DNA from: Siderastrea siderea
Taxonomy: Eukaryota > Cnidaria > Anthozoa > Scleractinia > Rhizangiidae
NCBI GenBank assembly: GCA_964030785.1
Contig: OZ034975.1
Location: 33,943,769 to 34,007,768 of the forward strand
Direction: 5' to 3'
Length of the DNA stretch: 64,000 nt
Part shown: positions 44,511-56,068 of the stretch, piece after piece
Layout: every line of letters starts with the position of its first letter
How positions within the stretch are numbered: position 1 is the first letter of the stretch
Notes under the pieces: generated by a model
What the model was told of the DNA's origin: nothing
Seen by the model: the letters and a program-made list of their open reading frames with translations, nothing else
Databases searched by the model: none
Made by a program: the position numbers and the translations under genes

Positions 44511-47500
44511 AAATCAAAGGGAAATTTTGACTTACACATTTTTTGTTTTTCTGTTTTCCTTGCTTTTCAAGGCCATTTAATAACAAATGATTAGTCAAGC
44601 ACAACATTGCACCAGCTCTGATTCTTGTGATAACATATACGATTTCGGTATGAAGTCCATCACTATTTGAAGTTCATTCCTCGTTAAAATATTACTGTGG
44701 ATTTTTTAAATGCCTTTGTAAAAGTGCTTGAATTGGTGAAGTTCACAAAGTTTATTGGTCATAATTTTGTCATATTACAATAAAAATTTAACACTATCCC
44801 GCAAATAGCGATGGCTAGTCTGGGCGGGTAGTGTTTTACATTAATGAAACGAAAGAAGTCAAGTAACATACAAAATATATACAAGTGTGAATATGTGTAT
44901 ATTCCATTTGTGTATAACCATATGTGTGTATAACAATTTTTCTTTTAATCCAAGCTTTAAGCCAGGCTCAACCACACTGGAATCTCAGTCAGTTATCACT
45001 GTGCTCAAGGAGAGAAGGCGCAGTATTGTAGTGGTTAGCGTGTTGGACTTCAGAACTGTGTTGTTTTGTTGTTTCCTCGGTGGAAGCCTTTTCTTGCAGC
45101 TAGGTGTAAATTACTCACACACAAGGTCAATCCACCTTAAAAGTTAAGGACCTAAAAAATGATTCAACAGTTCTGAATTTTTCATAGGCTTAAAATTCCT
45201 TCATTAAAAGTGTTCTCTAACATTGCCTTGACGCGTATCGAGCACAATTAACTGCTGTTAACTGTTAATATATATGTTATAAAAGACTGCTTTCAGATTG
45301 AGCTAAAGAGAAGCTTTAAAAGATAAAGAGTCTATTAATTTAGAGTCATTTCGTTTTCTGCTAGAAATATGAGAAAATGGAGGACTACGTTTTGTATACT
45401 AAAAATCCTGTACTCAAAGAAAGCAGTTTACCTTGATTATCTGAAGGTTGTAATCCGTGACAACACGTGTATGGGTCACTTGTGTGAAGTAACTTCGATC
45501 AGCTCGCTTCATAATACATTTTTCAGAATGACAAGCCGGACTTCGAACTTTTGAGAGGAGCAAACTGTTTAAAGTAACCAGAAAAATCAGCAATTGATTT
45601 TTTATCATTGTCTGGCATCATGCTAGCTTTTAAAATCGGAAAGAAAAGCGGAGCTTGTTTGCAGCATTTCCTAGAGCCGCCATGTTGGACACGCATCTGA
45701 GGAGCCTGGGAACAAATGAGCTATTTTGGTCAGCAGCCGGACTACTGCGGGCTCAGAGAGTGACCGTTGATTTCGGTTTTGGGCGCCATGTCAGAATGTT
45801 CAGCTAGCTAGCTGTGTATCCCTCATCTTTTCAGCCAAAATGATGCATCAGAGAAACAGAATTGGATCAACTACACTTAATCTGCTTCTTTAGAAGGAGG
45901 TAAGTTAATTTTTAAAGAATGGCTTCAAAATTGATGATTTTTCAAGTTAAGATCGACCATGTGCTTGAAGAGTCAGCAGTTGACTCAGGCTCTTACATGT
46001 AAATTTAGAGACTTTTTATGGGAGTTGTGTGCAGCTCTTTGGTCTGTGTAAAGTAACTTAATTCAGCAATAACAGGATTTGAGTTCGGGTTATAACCTTT
46101 GAATGGGTATACTAAATTATAAAATGAATTGGGTTTACAGACTCAAAAAGAATTGCTTATGTCTATTTTCAATGCCCTCATATGAACAGCTTTCAATGAC
46201 CACTCAATGTTTTGTTGTAGGTATATTGACTGCATTCAGCTTCATGTTCTTGTGAGAGACTGAGACTTGAACAGCTTCAGAGGAATAACAAGTCAATAAT
46301 GAAGGCTCTTAATAAGCTTATTTGCTTAAAATTTACTACTAAGTACAGAACACAGCTAATTTTATAGATGTAAGACTTTTAAATGATCGACTCTTATAAA
46401 GCAATCGTTGTTGAAAACATCAAATGATTTGCAGGGACAAAATCTCTTTTGATCAGCAAATTAAAATGATTATTGCTTCATTCAATTCATTCAATAGAAG
46501 CCTTACAAAACGTAAACATTGTAATGTACCCAATGCTGCAAGTTTTGCAGGTTTGCCTTTTTGGACAAGGAAAAATAACCTTGTTAGGAAAATAAGTTAA
46601 GACTCTATTTTTTGAATTATATTTTAATTGTTGGACATTCTTCCTTTTTAAGGAATCCATTTAATACAATTATTGTTAGGTCATATTATGAGAAAGGTAC
46701 TAGCTGTTATGTTCTTAATAGTAAATATGTAACTGAATGAAAACCTTTCAGTGTTTAACATGCAACACTGCATTATAAACCAGAATATTAAATGATTTTC
46801 TGCATTGCTTATCTTCAACTGGTTTGGGATGGCAAGTAACTAGGAATGAAATGTCACTGTTTAGAAATCAAAATATATAAGTAATCATGAAACAAATCGC
46901 TGTAGATCTAATGATATTACAACTTAAATCCAACATTACATGATTTTGAGTAAGAATTGTATGATAGCAAAGTTTATTCATTTTACAAGACTGAAATAGA
47001 GATTCGGACGTTTATGTAATATATTTTCTAATGCAGAGCATACATCTTCACAATATAAAATTTGTAAGAAAATATGACACCAAGGTGGGTTCAATAAAAA
47101 CATTTATTATTATTATCATGAGGAGCAGATTGATGTTTCAGTTGTTTGTACAATGATATAAACTGCACATTCCATCTTCTGTGCCTGGGAAGATGGGCAA
47201 TGACAGTTCACAGGATTTTGGTGAGTTTGTTATCTTGTTTAATGGACTCTTAAAAGAATTTTCATGGCACAGAGCAGTTATCATTTACACCATGGAAATA
47301 AAAGGGAACCAAATTTCATGGAATTTTCATGGTACACAGTGGTCATTGTTTAACCCATGAAAATAACAGGGACTCGCATTTCATGGACCATGAAAATGCT
47401 GTGAAAGGCCATGAAATAACAAACAAAATTTTCATGGACCATTAAAAATTCCCCGTTCACAGGATTTTCATGGGCCATGAAATTGTTAGACCATTAAAAC

Positions 47501-47839
47501 TCCATGAATTCCTGTGCCATGAAATTCCAGTGGTTAGTTTCATGGCTTGTATCCAAGACCATGAAAATCCCATTAAAGTATAATTAATGGCCCATTAAAA
47601 TTTAATGGCATTTTCATGTGTTTTTAATGACTTGATACAAACTTTTGACTTTTCATGGGCCATGAACGGTGAAGTTTTAAGAGGATTTTCATGGCCTTTT
47701 TAATGGTTTTTTCATGGGGTAAAACCCATGGAAATACCCTTAATTTTTGCCATGAAAAACCTGTGAAATACTACTGAAAACCTCGTGAAATTGCCATTAA
47801 AAAATTCACAAGATTTTAATGGGTTTTGATTTCATAGTG
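44511..47839. repeat. 3.3-kb tandem duplication, copy A
   Basis: It is collinear with 47840-51157 (offset 3329 bp falling to 3318), with scattered substitutions and small indels. It contains a tRNA-like segment, a GCCGCCATGTTGG word (45676) and a possible 5'-exon-like stretch. That stretch has a short ATG frame at 45840 ending in TAG just before GAG|GTAAGT near 45900. Its last 580 bp is rich in CATGAAA/TTTCATGG words. Confidence 0.9.
45015..45065 (+). repeat. tRNA-like segment in copy A
   Basis: GCAGTATTGTAGTGGTTAGC then GTGTTGGACTT resembles a tRNA A-box arm and anticodon arm. A B box is not convincing. The same segment recurs at 48344-48394. Confidence 0.4.
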
Positions 47840-50800
47840 AAATCAAAGGGGAATTTTGACTTACACATTTTTTGTTTTTATGTTTTCCTTGCTTTTGAAG
47901 TCCATTTAATAACAAATCATTAGTCAAGCACAACATTGCACCAGCTCTGATTCTTGTGATAACATATACTATTTCAGTATGAAGTCCATCACTATTTGAA
48001 GTTCATTCCTCGTTAAAATATTACTGTGGAGTTTTTAAATGCCTTTGTAGAATTACTTGAATTGGTGAAGTTCACTAAGCTTATTGGTCATAATTTTGTC
48101 ATAATTACAATAAAAGGGTAACACTATCCCGCGAATAGCGATGGCTAGTCTGGGCGGGTAGTGTTTTACAGTAATGAAACGAAAGAAGTCAAGTAACAAA
48201 CAAAATATATACACGTGTGAATATGTGTATATTCCATTTGTGTATAACCATATGTGTGTATAACAATTTGTCTTTTAATCCAAGCTTTAAGCCAGGCTCA
48301 ACCACACTGGAATTTCAGTCAGTTATCACAGTGCTCAAGGAGAGAAGGCGCAGTATTGTAGTGGTTACCGTGTTGGACTTCAGAACTGTGTTGTTTTGTT
48401 TCCTCAGTGGAAGCCTTTTCTTGCAGCCATGTGTAAATTACTCATACACAAGGTCACTCCACCTTAAAAGTTAAGGACCTAAAAAATGATTCAACAGTTC
48501 TTAATTTTTCATAGGCTTAAAATTCCTTCATTAAAAGTGTTCTTCAACATTGCCTTGACGCGCATCGAGCACAATTAACTGCTGTTAACTGTTAATATAT
48601 ATGTTATAAAAGACTGCTTTCAGATTGAGTTAAAGAGAAGCTTTAAAAGATAAAGAGTCTATTAATTTAGAGTCATTTCGTTTTCTGCTAGAAATATGTG
48701 AAAATGGAGGACTACGTTTTGTATACTAAAACTCCTGTACTCAAAGAAAGCAGTTTACCTTGATTATCTGAAGGTTGTAATCCGTGACAACACGTGTATG
48801 GGTCACATGTGCGAAGTAACTTCGATCAGCTCGCTTCATAATACATTTTTCAGAATGACAAGCCGGACTTCGAACTTTTGCGAGGAGCAATCTGTTTTAA
48901 GTGACCAGAAAAATCAGCAAATGATTTTTTATCATTGTCTGGCATCATGCTAGCTTTTAAAATCGGAAAGAAAAGCGGAGCTTGTTTGCAGCATGAGATT
49001 TCCTAGAGCCGCCATGTTGGACACGCATCTGACGAGCCTGGGAACAAATGAGCTATTTTGGTCAGCAGCCAGACTACTGTGGGCTCAGAGAGTGACCGTT
49101 GATTTCGGTTTTGGGCGCCATGTCAGAATGTTCAGCTAGCTAGCTGTGTATCCCTCATCTTTTCAGCCAAAATGATGCATCAGAGAAACAGAATTGGATC
49201 AACTACACTTAATATGCTTCTTTAGAAGGAGGTAAGTTGAAGGCAAATGACATTTTTTAAAGAATGGCTTCAAAATTGATGATTTTTCAAGTGAGGATCG
49301 ACCATGTGCTTGAAGTATCAGTAGTTGACTCAGGCTCTTACATGTAAATTTAGAGACTTTTTATGGGAGTTGTGTGCAGCTCTTTGGTCTGTGTAAAGTA
49401 ACTTAATTCAGGAATAACAGGATTAGAGTTCGGCTTATAACCTTCGAATGGGTATACTAAATTATAAAATGAATTGGGTTTACAGACTCAAAAAGAATTG
49501 CTTTCAATGACCACTCAATGTTTTGTTGTAGGTATATTGACTGCATTCAGCTTCATGTTCTTGTGAGAGACTGAGACTTGAACAGCTTCAGAGGAATAAC
49601 AAGTCAATAATGAAGGCTTTTAATAAGCTAAGTTGCTTAAAATTTACTACTTAGTACAGAACACAGCTAATTTTGTAGATGTAAGACTTTTAAATGATCG
49701 ATTCTTATAAAGCAATCGTTGTCGAAAACATCAAATGATTTGCAGGCACAAAATCTTTTTTGATCAGCAAAATGATTATTCCTTCATTCAATTCATTCAA
49801 TATAAGCCTTACAAAATGTAAACATCATAATGTACATGTACCCAATGCTGCAAGTTTTGCAGGTTTGCCTTTTTGGACAAGGAAAAATAACCTTGTTTGG
49901 AAAATAAGTTAAGACTCTATTTTTTAAATTATATTTTAATTGTTGGACATTCTTCCATTTTAAGGAATCCATTTAATAAAATTATTGTTAGGTCATATTT
50001 TGAGAAAGGTTCTAGCTGTTATGTTATAGTAAATATGTAACTGAATGAAATTAAACCTTTCAGTGTTTGACATGCAACACTGCATTATAAACCAGAATAT
50101 TAAATAATTTTCTGCATTGCTTATCTTCAACTGGTTGGGGATGGCAAGTAACTAGGAATGAAATGTCACTGTTTAGAAATCAAAATACATACGTAATCAT
50201 TAAACAAATCGCTGTAGATCTAATGATATTACAACTTAAGTCCAAGATTACATGATTTTGAGTAAGAATTGTATGATAGCAAAGTTTATTCATTTTACTG
50301 ACTGAAATAGAGAATCGGACGTTTTTTATAATATATTTTCTAATGCAGAGCATACATCTTCACAATATAAAATTTGTAAGAAAATATGACACCAGGGTGG
50401 GTTCAATAAAAACATTTGTTATTATGATCATGAGGAGCAGATTGATGTTTCAGTTGTTTGTACAATGATATACATGTAAACAGCACATCCCATCTTCTGT
50501 GCCTGGGCAGATGGGCAATGACAGTTCACAGGATTTTGGTGAGTTTATTATCTTGTTTAATGGACTCTTAAAAGAATTTTCATGGCACAGAGCAGTTATC
50601 ATTTACACCATGGAAATAAAAGGGAACCAAATTTCATGGAATTTTCATGGTACACAGTGGTCATTTTTTAACGCATGAAAATAACAGGGACTCACATTTC
50701 ATGGACCATGAAAATGCTGTGATAGGCCATGAAATAACAAAGAAAATTTTCATGGACCATTAAAAATTCCCCGTTCACAGGGTTTTCATGGGCCATGAAA

Positions 50801-51157
50801 CTGTTAGACCATTAAAACTCCATGAATTCCTGTGTCATGAAATTCCAGTGGTTAGTTTCATGGCTTGTATCCAAGACCATGAAAATCCCATTAAAGTACA
50901 ATTAATGGCCCATTAAAATTTAATGGCATTTTCATGCGTTTTTAATGACTTGATACAAACTTTTGACTTTTCATGGGCCATGAACGGTGAAGTTTTAAGA
51001 GGATTTTCATGGCCTTTTTAATGGTTTTTTCATGGGATAAAACCCATGGAAATACCCTTAATTTTTGCCATGAAAAACCTGTGAAATACTACTGAAAACC
51101 TTGTGAAATTGCCATTAAAAAATTCACAAGATTTTAATGGGTTTTGATTTCATAGTG
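47840..51157. repeat. 3.3-kb tandem duplication, copy B
   Basis: This copy starts at AAATCAAAGG and ends at GATTTCATAGTG, the same borders as copy A. The unit has no protein of recognisable family. The second exon-like donor (GGAG|GTAAGT near 49230) is retained. It lies directly upstream of the OTU-protease exon, so one copy may serve as its promoter or leader region. Confidence 0.9.
48344..48394 (+). repeat. tRNA-like segment in copy B
   Basis: This is the duplicate of 45015-45065, with one change in the A box (GGTTACC for GGTTAGC), so it is unlikely to be under tRNA-type constraint. Confidence 0.4.
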
Positions 51158-51684
51158 AAAGCGTGTTTGAGCTTTGGCACCGTTTGTTGACATTGAGTTC
51201 AGTCAAATGCGTAACAATTAGCCCCTTTTGAAACTGTGAGTTTCGTGTCGATAGGGCTCGATATGTTTCCTCCTTTTGCAAGCAAGTCTTTCGACTGCCG
51301 ATTTGTACAGGCAAGACCATGGTTTCGACCCTCCACATGGGTCTCATCAGTTGCCGGGATTGGTTTTGCGAGTTGCTCTTATGCAAGCTCATGTACGTTT
51401 TGAGAATGACAAGGCATTCTGTTTGGCAAACGTTTTCCGTTGTGTATTTATACCCACTGTGTGGATCAAAAATCCGCAGGATTTCTATTGGCTAATCAAA
51501 GGCGGCCAACTGTCAAATGTGGTTTTCAATCCTTATCCATTTGAAGCTTACGTGTGTTTGTATATGTTGAGTTTTTGACATTTTAGCACTGTTTTAGGTT
51601 GAATTGAGGAGTTGACCGTTATCTGATTTGATGCGTACAATATTTTTGCATAGCTGCAGTGTAGTTGTTTTGTAGTTGTTTTGA
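51158..51684. other. Interval between the 3.3-kb repeat and the OTU exon
   Basis: Opposed frames exist (51276-51578 plus, 51150-51392 minus) without a domain. I looked for an upstream exon with the OTU Asp-Gly-Asn-Cys motif here and did not find one. Confidence 0.35.
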
Positions 51685-52206
51685 ATGGTGGAGTACCTTA
51701 GAAACAACCCAACTACCCCTGACGCAGTTCATTTCAGGGATTTTGTTAATCATGGTGCATGGGAGATGTATCTGAGAAGGATGGCCATGGATGGCGAATG
51801 GGGTGACTGGATTGCTTTGTGGGGACTGATTAATATGTTAAATATCCCTGTGGCTATTGTATCAAGCTTAGGGGAGGAGGGCTTGAATATTATTTATCCA
51901 GCTGGCTGTGAAGGTAAAGACGATCTACGTCCTGGAGGTATGGCCTTACTTGGCCATGAAGCAGAATTGCACTATCACAGCCTTGAAGCCATGGATTTCA
52001 CATCCCACAGTAATGTGCAAACCTCCATTGCTACCGAATTAAAACGGAAGTACGGCGAAGGAAAAGTATCAGAAGAAATTTGTCCCAACTGTGGGAAGAA
52101 ATTCCAGTGCTACTCCCAAGGCGTTTTTGAGAGTGGTGGAGCACTGCAGGTATACTCAGACGACAGCGTGTACTGTGATGTTTGTCAACTACATGCCGAA
52201 CTTTAA
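51685..52206 (+). CDS. OTU-family cysteine protease, C-terminal part
   Basis: An open frame of 173 codons. The middle matches the OTU fold after the catalytic Cys: FVNHGAWEMYLRRMA, EWGDWIALWGLINMLNIPVA, IVSSLGEEGLNIIYP, then HEAELHYHSLE, where HYHS would carry the catalytic His. A short Cys pair tail follows (CPNCGKKFQCYS and VYCDVCQLH), probably zinc-binding. The N-terminal DGNC-type block with the nucleophile is missing. GTGGAG|TACCTTAG just after the ATG could be an acceptor, so an upstream exon is expected but was not located. AATAAA at 52430 may be the poly(A) signal. OTU proteases remove ubiquitin-like modifiers. Position inside the inner element suggests transposon cargo. Confidence 0.7.
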   Translation: MVEYLRNNPTTPDAVHFRDFVNHGAWEMYLRRMAMDGEWGDWIALWGLINMLNIPVAIVSSLGEEGLNIIYPAGCEGKDDLRPGGMALLGHEAELHYHSLEAMDFTSHSNVQTSIATELKRKYGEGKVSEEICPNCGKKFQCYSQGVFESGGALQVYSDDSVYCDVCQLHAEL

Positions 52207-52429
52207 CCACTTTGAACTGAGCTAAACACAAACTTGTTAGATTAGAATGATGCATGTTGTTTTTGCTGTTGTTCCAGTTTGTTATTTTTAATGAATTACA
52301 TTAATTTTGATATTAAAATAATTGAAATAATTATACCATATACCAGAACTAGAATATGAGACGTTGCGTTGCCATACTAGAAACTGCTTCGATCTGTTAT
52401 TGCATAAAACAGGAACGAAATTTTAAACA

Positions 52430-52435
52430 AATAAA
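52430..52435 (+). terminator. Possible poly(A) signal for the OTU gene
   Basis: An AATAAA hexamer lies about 224 bp after the stop codon, the first canonical one downstream. Confidence 0.35.
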
Positions 52436-52752
52436 AAGGGAGATTTGTGTTCTCTTATTAAGACTGAACTACATGCATCGTAACCTCGTTTTGTCTCGAA
52501 ATAAAAAATAATCCAAGCAATAATTAATAATTCGCTTTTAGGGACAGTAAAGAAAAAAGTTCCACCTTCCACAACATTCCCCTGTCCTTGCCATTTTGCT
52601 CTCCACGCCATTCCTCCCTTTTTACCGGGATCATTTGCGGTCCAGTCTGGGGATCATTTGCGGTCGGGGATCATTTGCGGTCCAATTTGGGGATCATTTC
52701 CGGTCGGGGATCATTTGCGGTCTCGGGATCATTTGCGGCGCTGTACAGGTCG

Positions 52753-53675
52753 CTTCGTATCGATTTTGTAGGTTTTTTTTCTAAGCGATGTCGTTGCGTT
52801 TAATACTTCGTATAGAATTATAATAATAGCTAATAATAAAACCCCTAAAAGGTAATCAACAACGCTTAGATTACTAGCTTCATGTAGTACTCATAAATAG
52901 TTTCTTATTCAGCTTTATTTGTACAAAAACTTACCGCAACTTCAAGGATTCCTCCGTGTAGAGAGTAAAATGACAAGTACCCCCAGTCATCGTTTACCTC
53001 GTTCAATAGCTTTTGAAGCAAGTATAAGTTGTTCTCAAAACACTGATTCACGCCAGCGTGCTATGATCAAGTCTAACCGTAGTCATAGGCTTTAATAGTT
53101 TTAATTCATCCAGTTCGGCTATCAAGTTCTGAAAATGAGCTGGAATGGACGTTAAACGCCCTTAAACGAAACAACTGTAGCTTGTTTCATGTCAATGTGA
53201 GTCTGCAATCGATTCAATGATATTTCATGTTTCACTTTTTCTGATTTTACTGCTTTTATAAAACTACAAGACAAAACACTCACCGAGTTACCGAAATGAT
53301 TGAGACAAACACTGAGCAACCGGACATTTAACTACATTAGTTACTGCGCCACTTTACCCATCTAGAGCACTTCTGTGACTAATTAGCAGTGTTTGCAAAC
53401 AAATTACATCACAAGTAGACTATTAGTTTCACTATTTACAAGCGTGCTTCACAAAACGATCATACCGAAGAATGTTAGCTAATGTTAAACAAGTGTAAAT
53501 AGCCTAACGAAAAAATCTAGGCATGATTTTTCAGATCAATATGCTCCAACATAAAATAATTATCGGAAAAAGTGTTGGAATTCTTTACACTTTTAAACAC
53601 GATAGAGCGACTGAAAAAAGACCATGTCAACAGTTACAGTCCACTACCAACTAATTAAGAATGACTTTCCAAACG
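52753..53675. other. Outer-element interior, no gene seen
   Basis: AT-rich sequence without long frames or repeats that I could match elsewhere. Confidence 0.4.
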
Positions 53676-55179
53676 TTACTTTCGAAATCTGTGAGGCAGA
53701 CGAAGAGAACGACCCCTAGATGTGTGGCCAACTGACGCTGGTTCTACGGTTTCCGTAGGAGAAGACTCCGCTCTTCCAAGTCGACTCAACCGCATGACGC
53801 ACTGATGATAGACATGATCACTTATTTCTAATTGATAATCATCGTCAACTTGAGCAATATTTTCATCCCCATTAAGCTGACAAACGACTTGATCAAACTT
53901 CACAATACCAGTAAATTCATAGTGCAGGAGAAGACAGTCCTCTGGATCAGGTGCATACATGTGGACTTTTGCAGTGTCCGTCAACATCTTACTCAGAAAT
54001 GGAATTATGGAAAAATTTTGAGTTGCAAGGTTCAGTTGCGAATCAAAAGTTGAACACTTTCTAGTGCAGCTTCATTCTTAGCTATCCTTCAAACCTGGCG
54101 TATAATAACTTTTGCCTAGTTTCTTTACTTTAAAATTTATATTTTGTACAGAATTCAATTTTTGAAAAAGGCATTTGGTCGTCGGATTCCCATACTTTAA
54201 TACAAACAAACACTAAAATTTCTAACCGCGCGCGTTGCCTACCCGTCAAAATGAGTCCTAAAATGGTGTCGAAAACCGTGATAAAGCCTTATCGGCGCGC
54301 GTTGCTTTTTTTTAATTTCCTTACTTCTAACTTCTAGATGGAAATGCAGTGTGCTTAAGATTCTACTAAAATATTATAAGTGTGGCTTCTTGCCTTGAAT
54401 TTCCTTATAGAGCTTTTGTGCGAGAGAACATTCGATCAAACTTAATTGGCCAAGAAGGAAAGACCTAACACGACTGTGCTACTATTAGCTACTATTCGCT
54501 CAAATAAAAAGCTATAAAACTCGGGCTCGTAGTCTAATTTTAGCCAACTGTTAAATATTAGAAAATATTAACTCAATTGGCTTCATTTCAGTTTGCAAGC
54601 TTGGGCCATCTACAAGTTCTACAGCAAATGATAGCTAATAATATCAGCTTAAACGGCCAGCAACACAATTTACACAGGCTATACTTTTCATAGGTAACTG
54701 AAATAGCTCACATTTTAAAACAAAGGTGTCGTATAAAAGCGGTCCAAACAACACCACCGAGCATGACGCACGATACCGAAAAGTAATTATAGAATGTAAT
54801 GGCTTGTAATTATTTTACCTTTATTTAAGACGTGCAATATAAACTAACTACACACTAGCTAACTCTTACTCGAGTTACTCGCATTCCGCTACGATCTCCG
54901 AACATCAACAAAAGCTTGCTTGCTCAGGGCTATTAGAACGAGCTAAAATTAATCATGATAACTCACGGTCGGTGACCAAGTGACCAGATATCTGTGGTAT
55001 GGTTTATTAGTACTGATAGTCTTGTTTCCGGCAAATTGCCGGCATATAATAAGAACAATATAATTTATGGAGTACTTACGTGATTCGTGCTTTTGCTTAC
55101 GATGAGAAGATAACTTTTTGCGCTTCACAGTATCTTCCATGTCGTAGTCTTCCATGACATATGAAGCTGAACTCCACAT
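53676..55179 (-). CDS. Possible two-exon gene of unknown family in the outer element
   Basis: Exon 1 (55080-55179, minus) opens with ATG, has an acidic start (VMEDYDMEDTVKRKKL), then a basic KKLSSHRKQKHES, and ends at C|GTAAGT in phase 1. A compatible exon 2 is 53676-53965 (minus) after AAAAG. It encodes HMYAPDPEDCLLLHYEFTG, VCQLNGDENIAQVDDDYQLE and HQCVMRL, ending in TAA or TAG at 53676. The joined frame is 390 nt, 129 residues. Exon 1 has a strong donor, but the chosen acceptor has a weak pyrimidine tract, and the exon 2 frame also runs unspliced from 53987. No domain is recognised. An accessory protein of the transposon is a guess. Confidence 0.4.
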
Positions 55180-55439
55180 TCAAACGCGGCCGCTATTTTG
55201 AGGAGTTCCAGAACAAGATTGGTTGCAAGTGACAGTACGTCAATCAAAAGATCAAAGGGAAACGACGAAGAGCAACAACCGGAAATAAAGTCACGTCCAG
55301 AAAAACAATGAGCTACAATGGAGTCTTTAATATCACTTAACCGTTGACAGATTTGACGTATCGTACAAGATTTTAGCTGGTTAAATAAAAACTAAGCTAA
55401 ACTAATTAGCTAACGTAAGTCAAAGACTCGAATTTCTGA

Positions 55440-55579
55440 AATCTCAACGTCTCGCGCTCGCATTCAAAACGATTTAAAGTCTCGCTCTCGCAACATAAAA
55501 CGTCAAAATGCCTCGGGCTCGCAAAGAAAAACCCAGGTCTTGCGGTCTCGCAAAGTCTCGCATTAACCATTCGCCACCT
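55440..55579. repeat. GTCTCGC-word cluster at the right end of the outer element
   Basis: Words GTCTCGC, GCTCGC and CTCTCGC recur about ten times in 130 bp, in the same orientation as GTCTCGC words at 41430-41520 on the left end. They probably are subterminal binding sites. Confidence 0.55.
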
Positions 55580-56060
55580 AATTAATTTTGTTTATCACTT
55601 ATGAATTGTTTGCTTGAATTTCCATAATTTTATTGGGCTTCACTTAAGCTCAAGACTTAAGCTTATGTGTGAATTAACTTTGTTCATCACTTATGAATTG
55701 TTTGCTTGAATTTCAATAATTTTATTTGGCTTCACTTAAGCTCAAAACTTAAGCTTATGTGTGAATTAATTTTGTTTATCACTTATGAATTGTTTGCTTG
55801 AATTTCCATAATTTTATTGGGCTTCACTTAAGCTCAAGACTTAAGCTTATGTTTGAATTAATTTTGTTGATCACTTATGAATTCATTGTTTGCTTGAATT
55901 TCAATAATTTTATTTGGCTTCACTTAAGCTCAAAACTTAAGCTTATGTGTGAATTAGTTTTGTTTATCACTTATGAATTGTTTGCTTGAATTTCAATAAT
56001 TTTATTTGGCTTCACTTAAGCTCAAGTTAAGCTTATGTGTGAATTAATTTTGTTTATCAC
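55580..56060 (+). repeat. 92-bp tandem array
   Basis: About five units have ATGAATTGTTTGC landmarks at 55601, 55693, 55785, 55877 and 55973 (spacing 92, 92, 92, 96). Each unit ends CTTAAGCTTATGTGTGAATT. The array is cut on the left by the 14.2-kb nest and on the right by the element at 56069. Confidence 0.9.
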
Positions 56061-56068
56061 TCAATATT

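Larger units (their letters stand above)
41563..52746. mobile_element. 11.2-kb inner element with motif-array inverted ends
   Basis: Arms of about 140-150 bp (41563-41714 and 52607-52746) are inverted. Both start GTACAGCGCCGCAAATGATC and each carries six copies of a CCGCAAATGATCCC word spaced about 15-25 bp, like protein-binding sites. Flanks AGGTCT (41557-41562) and AGGTCG (52747-52752) could be a mutated 6-bp target duplication. Cargo: a 437-bp tandem repeat, a 1.27-kb TIR insert, a 3.3-kb tandem duplication and an OTU-protease exon. No recognisable transposase was seen. Confidence 0.7.
41403..55579. mobile_element. 14.2-kb nested element, outer element (6-bp target duplication)
   Basis: The left end begins AGGGGTGGCGAATGGT, and the right end complement reads AGGTGGCGAATGGTTA. 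Both are flanked by AATTAA (41397-41402 and 55580-55585). The flanking tandem unit supplies the empty site GTGTGAATTAATTTTG, which confirms exactly six duplicated bases. Behind the short TIRs both ends carry several GTCTCGC words in the same orientation. With the inner 11.2-kb insertion removed, the outer element is about 3.0 kb and keeps a possible minus-strand two-exon gene. AG ends and a 6-bp duplication are seen in Polinton/Maverick elements, but no Polinton gene is present and the TIR is far too short, so the superfamily is left open. Confidence 0.75.

Noticed and set aside
41403..55579. Polinton/Maverick identity
   Set aside because: AG ends, 6-bp duplication and size fit, but the TIR is about 14 bp and no polymerase, integrase or capsid-type gene is visible.
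55580..56060. CRISPR-like array
   Set aside because: The 92-bp units are contiguous repeats without unique spacers, in a eukaryotic context.
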